A stretch of DNA of 64,000 nt from the NCBI RefSeq assembly GCF_008831285.2, contig NC_045140.1, forward strand, positions 27,298,131-27,362,130, read 5' to 3'. The notes beneath the pieces were generated by a model. It worked only from the letters and a program-made list of their open reading frames with translations, was not told where the DNA came from and made no database searches. This document shows, piece by piece, positions 59,208-64,000 of this stretch (positions are counted from its first letter, which is position 1; every line of letters starts with the position of its first letter). The position numbers and the translations under genes are program-made. The DNA is from Nymphaea colorata (Eukaryota > Streptophyta > Magnoliopsida > Nymphaeales > Nymphaeaceae).

Positions 59208-59774
59208 GGGGATGTCAACGGATTAAATTCAAATTGGATATACCCTTAATGATATCTACTTTTTTAGACATTTTCATATTCGGATTCAAACACAAACACA
59301 AACAAAGAGAATTCATGTATGAACCAGAATCTGAATCTGAAATTCGATTTCACAATCCAAATCTAAATTTTGACCCCAATTTATTTTCAAAATGGAAAAG
59401 CATTTGATGTAAGGTATTTATTTAAAGCTAAATCTAATCTGAATCTGATTAGATATTTATGTATGTATGAATTCGATCGGATGTCATTTTTTAAACCGAA
59501 TCAAATCGATTTCTTAATGAGATATCAAATTTTTTTTCATACTCGAATTTTTTTTTTAAACCGTTCGTTGTCAGATATTTGTTCTAAATAGAATATATTG
59601 ACATCCTGTGGCGTAGCCACATTGTGACATGCCCACACCAGTCTCTTAAAAGTTTTTAATTTTTTAAAAAAAATCTTAAATATTTATCCTATAAGTGCCC
59701 CACCAGATTTGAGTTTGCTTAAATAAGTGCCCCTCCAACCATTTTTTTTGGCTCCGCCATTGTTGACATCCCTA
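59208..59774. repeat. MITE-like repeat with inverted ends, carrying a nested insertion
   Basis: Left end GGGGATGTCAACGG, right end TTGACATCCCTAC: inverted complements over about 10 bp. The interior is GGATTC/AATCTGA-rich. A 156-bp element with its own target duplication sits inside the right terminus (59607-59762). Confidence 0.7.
59607..59762. mobile_element. 156-bp MITE with 9-bp target duplication
   Basis: Flanked on both sides by TTGACATCC (59598-59606 and 59763-59771). Termini TGTGGCGTAGCCA and, on the other strand, AATGGCGGAGCCA form an imperfect inverted repeat (10 of 13 match). A 9-bp duplication is typical of Mutator-like elements. It landed exactly in the terminal repeat of the surrounding element. 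Confidence 0.7.
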
Positions 59775-62700
59775 CAAATAACTTCCTGTACAAACAAAAC
59801 ATTCATCACACTCTAAACTGACATTTTTCTTTGAACAATAGCTTTTGTATTCTCTCGATCGGTTCTATTATCTTCTCTTTTTTACATATGTAAAATTACA
59901 CTTCAGTAAAAGAAAATTATGTTCTTATTTTGCCCGAACACAAAATTACTCTATTTGGAAAAAGTGTGTACTGAGCAATAGTTCGAGGCTTTTTGACAAC
60001 CCACTTGACAAAATGACGAAGCCGATGGGGATGTGGTGTTCTTTCTTTCGTTATGGTATTAATACCAACAACATAATCATAAGTTTCACTTAATTTTCCA
60101 AATATTTAACCACCAAAGTTGAGTTTTCAGATTAAAAAAAAAAATATGACCCCCCTAAATATATGAAACACAATCAACGGTAGAGCATGAGGGGGATCAA
60201 AGTAAAGTTTTTTAAATTTTGATATAGGTTAAAATATCATTTTTCAAATTTTTTATATAAAACAAGTGAAATTTTTTAAAATTTATATGTAATTTTTAAA
60301 AAAAGAATTTTGAAGTGGGGCCAAGGCCCATGCCAACCCGGACTCCACCCTTGAGCCCTTCAGCATTCCGTGTCGGACCGCATGTCTCACATTTTTCTAT
60401 TCTTCTTCACGATTTTGTACAGCATTTCTTTTTCATTTTATACATCAACTGACAGCAAATTGTCGAGCAATTTTCTTATTGATTATGACCTGTAAGGATA
60501 ACTATTAACTCATGAACGCCAACTTTTATGGAAGAATTCTTGAGAAGAGCAAGATTCCTCAGTTATCTCTTCCTTTTAGTAACTTAAATTGCAGCAAACA
60601 AAAAAAAAAAAAAAAAAAAGGAAAAGGAGTCCAACTACAATATAATGATCAGATTCTTTCGTACATTCAAAAACCGTAAAGTGAAACCTGTATATTAATT
60701 ATGGCCTACGAATTTACTCGTTGGTGAGCTTAGTTGAATGTAAACTTGGGAATTTGTAAAGATTGAAAGTTCAACAAGATCCTAGAATTCAAAGTCTCCA
60801 GCTTATAAAAATTTTAGTTGCACGCTAAAATTTTGAGTGTAAGATTGCGAGAAGCTGGCAGGATGATTGGAGAACGAAACTCCAAAAAAGAATCTGGAAC
60901 TGGAATTTTCATTATAATTTAATTTGAGATAAAATTTCAAGCCATCAAATGGCCCCTCAAAATGGAAAAGATCCTAACCTAAGTAATTTTAATATATATA
61001 TATATATATATCATGAATAAAAATAATCGAATGGTTATACTATCTGTCTATATTAGTGAACCCAACGTACATTAGTTATAATTAACCAAGGGTTTGATTG
61101 ACTGATTCGAAGATTATTTTTTAATAAATGGTACAAAATCTAGGTGTGCTTTCAACAGTATGAAAAAGTTAAATGTGCATGTTCTTTTTCATTTTCACAT
61201 CTTCAAGTGTGTTTCTCAAAAATTTTTTGAGAAAAAACTAAAACAAATATTTTGTCCTCAACCCAAGAAGCCAATACAGCGTGATTTTGTGTATCATTTC
61301 GGAAAATGATTCCCCTCTTACTGACATTGATCCACAGCATCGTTTACTAGTCACTCATGTGATCCATAGAATATATGAGCACGCTTTACCTGTGAAAATG
61401 TCCATGGAGCGACTGTTAAGCTTTAGAGAAGGATCCAAACAATTCAATCTCAATGAACATTCATCCGTAGATTCGCGCATCGGATTCTTTGTGACTGTTA
61501 GATAATTATTTTTTTATGTTCATTTATTTTCTAACTTTTCATTTCTTCCATGAGCAGCATTGTTTTACAGCTAACCAACCTTATCTTAGTTCTTATTATC
61601 ATACTGTTAAGTGCGCATACAATAAATCTGGAAAGTGTATTATGTGTTCACATAAATTTGGAAACAGAACTCGCAAGTAGGTGAGAGCACGGTTTAACGG
61701 TTCAATTCTCAAGGCTACTACTTTCTATGGACTGCAAATGTAAGCAGTGGTTCAATTTTCAAGGCTACTATTTTTTATGGCCTACAAATATAGGCAGTGC
61801 AAAACTGTAGTTGACAAGTGTATTTTATATTCACATACATCTAGAAACAACCCCAAACCCTGGGTGGGGTGAAGGGAGAGGGTTTTGGCTCTTCTTCTCA
61901 ACAGAGATGTGTAGTGAACAAAATAATTTATCTAGTGTTTATCAAATCCAACAAAAGATAAATCAATTTCAAGAAAGTCAAAACCTTATAAGCCTTCATG
62001 GTATGGGAGATGAACTATCACAATACCATCATCGATCTATTGAGAAATGAGAAAGTGAAATGAAGCAAAATTTGTTAAATTTTATTTGGCTCAGAGTGAG
62101 ATTATGGAGCCCTCATAAGTTAAATTTTAATGTCAAATTCTCTTTCTTTGGTAATATGTGTGCTCCACATCGTCCAAAGGAGAGAAACAAAATAAAAGTT
62201 CCCTGCAGGTAAACCTTTCACTTTAACTTCACCAACATAAATCTACGAACTTGGAGAATAGATAAGAAGGGCACGTTAAGTCTTACACATTCTTGTATCT
62301 TCAAACTTATCCTAGTAAAAAAGAGCCAAAACTTTATAGCATGGACATTGGAATTAAGATAAAAGAACCAATCAATTTGAGAAGTGACAACTTAGCTGTC
62401 CCACACAGATTCGAGCATATTACAATTTTTTTAATGTTGAAACAAAGGTGGATTCTTTATAAAAGAACAATATAAAATTATGAAAGCTGTACATGTTAGG
62501 AATAAAACTATGAAAGCTGTACATGCTAAGATTTTGATTAATTCTTTCTTATTTCGTAGCTGGCATTTGTCTGTCAATCCCATTCTATGTCATATAGTTT
62601 GATTGTCCTTCCGAAATTTCGAGAGATTCAGTCAACACAGTCCTTAATCGACATGTATCTAATTCATGAGTGTCATTACCCTGCATTAATCATTATCAAT

Positions 62701-64000
62701 AAAAGTAGCAGGGGTGAACTGAGGAGTCGTATGGGTCTAGTATACTCTTTTCTAGTTACCGCAACAATGTCCTATCTTCATTCCCTTGGAACTATGTGTT
62801 GCAGTTGGAAAATCTCACAAGGAAGTCGATAGCATACTGGAGTAGAGGGTGTGAGAAAGAACATAATTTAGCAATACAGCTAGACCACTAATTACCTGTA
62901 AAAGGTGCTTAGCTCTTATCTTTCGTCTGCTGGAATGTCCGTGGATTTTTGTCAGCCTAATGTTATGTTGGTTGAAGTAGATTCTTCTTTTATCATGGTG
63001 GAGGTTCTTTTTCCACTAGTCAAAATGAAACTCGCTAGCATGGCATTCAAAAAGGTTGTTCTTAGATCCCTTGCGATGCTCTTAGGCGTGTCGGTGACCA
63101 GCATTCTTCTTGCGATAAAGGAATAGTGAAAAGACTCTTTCCCTTTTATCTTATTTGTTGGTTGATATGGTGTTTTCTTTTCTTGAGCTCTTAGGTGTCA
63201 ACTCTGCTTAAGTGTATTTCCTTTTTACATTCATATGCTCTGTTTATGAACATCCCTGTTCTTCATCTATTCAAAAGTCAAAGAGTATTAGCACCATTCA
63301 TAGATGTATTTTGAGGATGTTCTTGGTCGTCTGCATTTGGTTTGTTCACTTAAAATGATATAATCTTAGCAGACTGGTTGAGGGCTGTTTTCAATCGATC
63401 GGTTTCCCTGTTTGTGGCAGTTTTTTGTTCATGGTTGGGATTAGTGGATAAGCTTTTTCAAATTTATCAAGACACTGTTTTTGCTTGCTTATGCATTTGG
63501 TCTCACTGGATTCAACCTCTTTGTTAGTCTGCACCACAGTTTCTATTCATCAGTGTCACATTAATATCCAGTAATCCAACCAAAGGATTATCAATTTCTT
63601 TTATCTATGAGGTTTCTTAACAACACGATGGATCTGACCCTCATAATTTTATTTTTTGCATCCTTATGCATATATCTTATTTGCTGTTTAATTTATTTGC
63701 ATGTTTATGCTTTATATGTACCCCATGGAATCTTTTTTGGTGCCAGATGTTTATCCCAGCATCATAGGGCATATATATCACCTTCACTATTCTGTGATAC
63801 TGGAGTATCGCTGCAGAGTATATTTTGTTTCAAATTTACGTGGATTAAGTTGCCAGAAGATTTTGTGAGCTTTTGATAATTTATTTAGACCGTTAAAATT
63901 GGAAAATTTCTATCCCAACTTCCAATTTTTGGTTTTCTTCCTATTAATGTGTATCAACTATCAAGTACTAGAAAATATAAATGGTTTGCCAATTTTTGTA
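59775..64000. other. Gene-poor region
   Basis: No recognisable gene. Holds a poly-A run (about 60599-60620), an (AT)n tract (about 60991-61011) and a few short frames (for example 61281-61505 and 62905-63126, plus) without motifs I can identify. A distant exon of a gene outside the window cannot be excluded. Confidence 0.45.

Larger units (their letters stand above)
51615..59400. repeat. PG1-beta cluster duplication, right unit
   Basis: Counterpart of 37926-47895. Intact genes and flanks match closely up to about 59400, where the left unit switches to copia sequence and the right unit continues through the MITE-like repeat. Confidence 0.88.

Noticed and set aside
62905..63126. Possible LINE endonuclease start (TGGAATGTCCGTGGA reads WNVRG in one frame)
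   Set aside because: The flanking residues do not continue like a LINE endonuclease; a five-residue match is too short.
1..64000. CRISPR arrays, prokaryotic operons, organellar genes, tRNA and rRNA genes
   Set aside because: No direct-repeat/spacer arrays and no recognisable tRNA or rRNA segments by eye. A tRNA scan was not possible, so absence is not proven.

Overview
This is nuclear DNA of a flowering plant. The evidence is spliceosomal introns (GT..AG), plant-only gene families (PR-1, BURP-domain PG1-beta, heavy-metal-associated HIPP, cysteine-rich defensin-like peptides), Ty1/copia retrotransposons primed by initiator tRNA-Met, LINE debris and AT-rich spacers. The intact genes are clearly GC-richer than the DNA around them. 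The species cannot be named from sequence alone. No bacterial, organellar, CRISPR or operon-like feature was seen.

Layout. 0.4-1 kb: an intact intronless PR-1 gene (minus strand), with a broken paralogue at 9.8-10.2 kb that keeps the same core promoter. 2.4-7.3 kb: a structurally complete copia element with two LTRs that look identical, inserted into an old LINE. 11.5-19.4 kb: a diverged segmental duplication holding HIPP exon fragments, a LINE reverse-transcriptase scrap and, in one copy only, a tail-to-tail inverted repeat of HIPP sequence next to a dead defensin-like gene. 21.7-29 kb: a 1.75 kb duplication carrying two intact two-exon defensin-like (DEFL) genes, separated by a decayed copia element.

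29-59.4 kb is dominated by a tandem duplication (period about 13.7-14.1 kb) of a PG1-beta (BURP) gene cluster. Each unit keeps one intact three-exon gene (41629-43968 and 55458-57792, minus strand) and wrecks of others. In the left unit one pseudogene is split by a second copia element (31661-37326). That element has about 2% LTR divergence, an in-frame stop exactly between gag and pol, and a frameshift near the end of pol. 59.4-64 kb is gene-poor.

A MITE-like repeat recurs at or near several duplication and insertion junctions. It has degenerate GGATTCGGAT-rich interiors and termini resembling GGGATGTCAA / TTGACATCC. One copy is itself interrupted by a 156-bp element flanked by a perfect 9-bp target duplication.

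Functionally, the live genes (PR-1, two DEFL peptides, two PG1-beta proteins) all encode secreted or cell-wall proteins in families prone to tandem birth and death. Nothing suggests they form one pathway. The window reads as a fast-evolving cluster landscape shaped by segmental duplication and retrotransposition.
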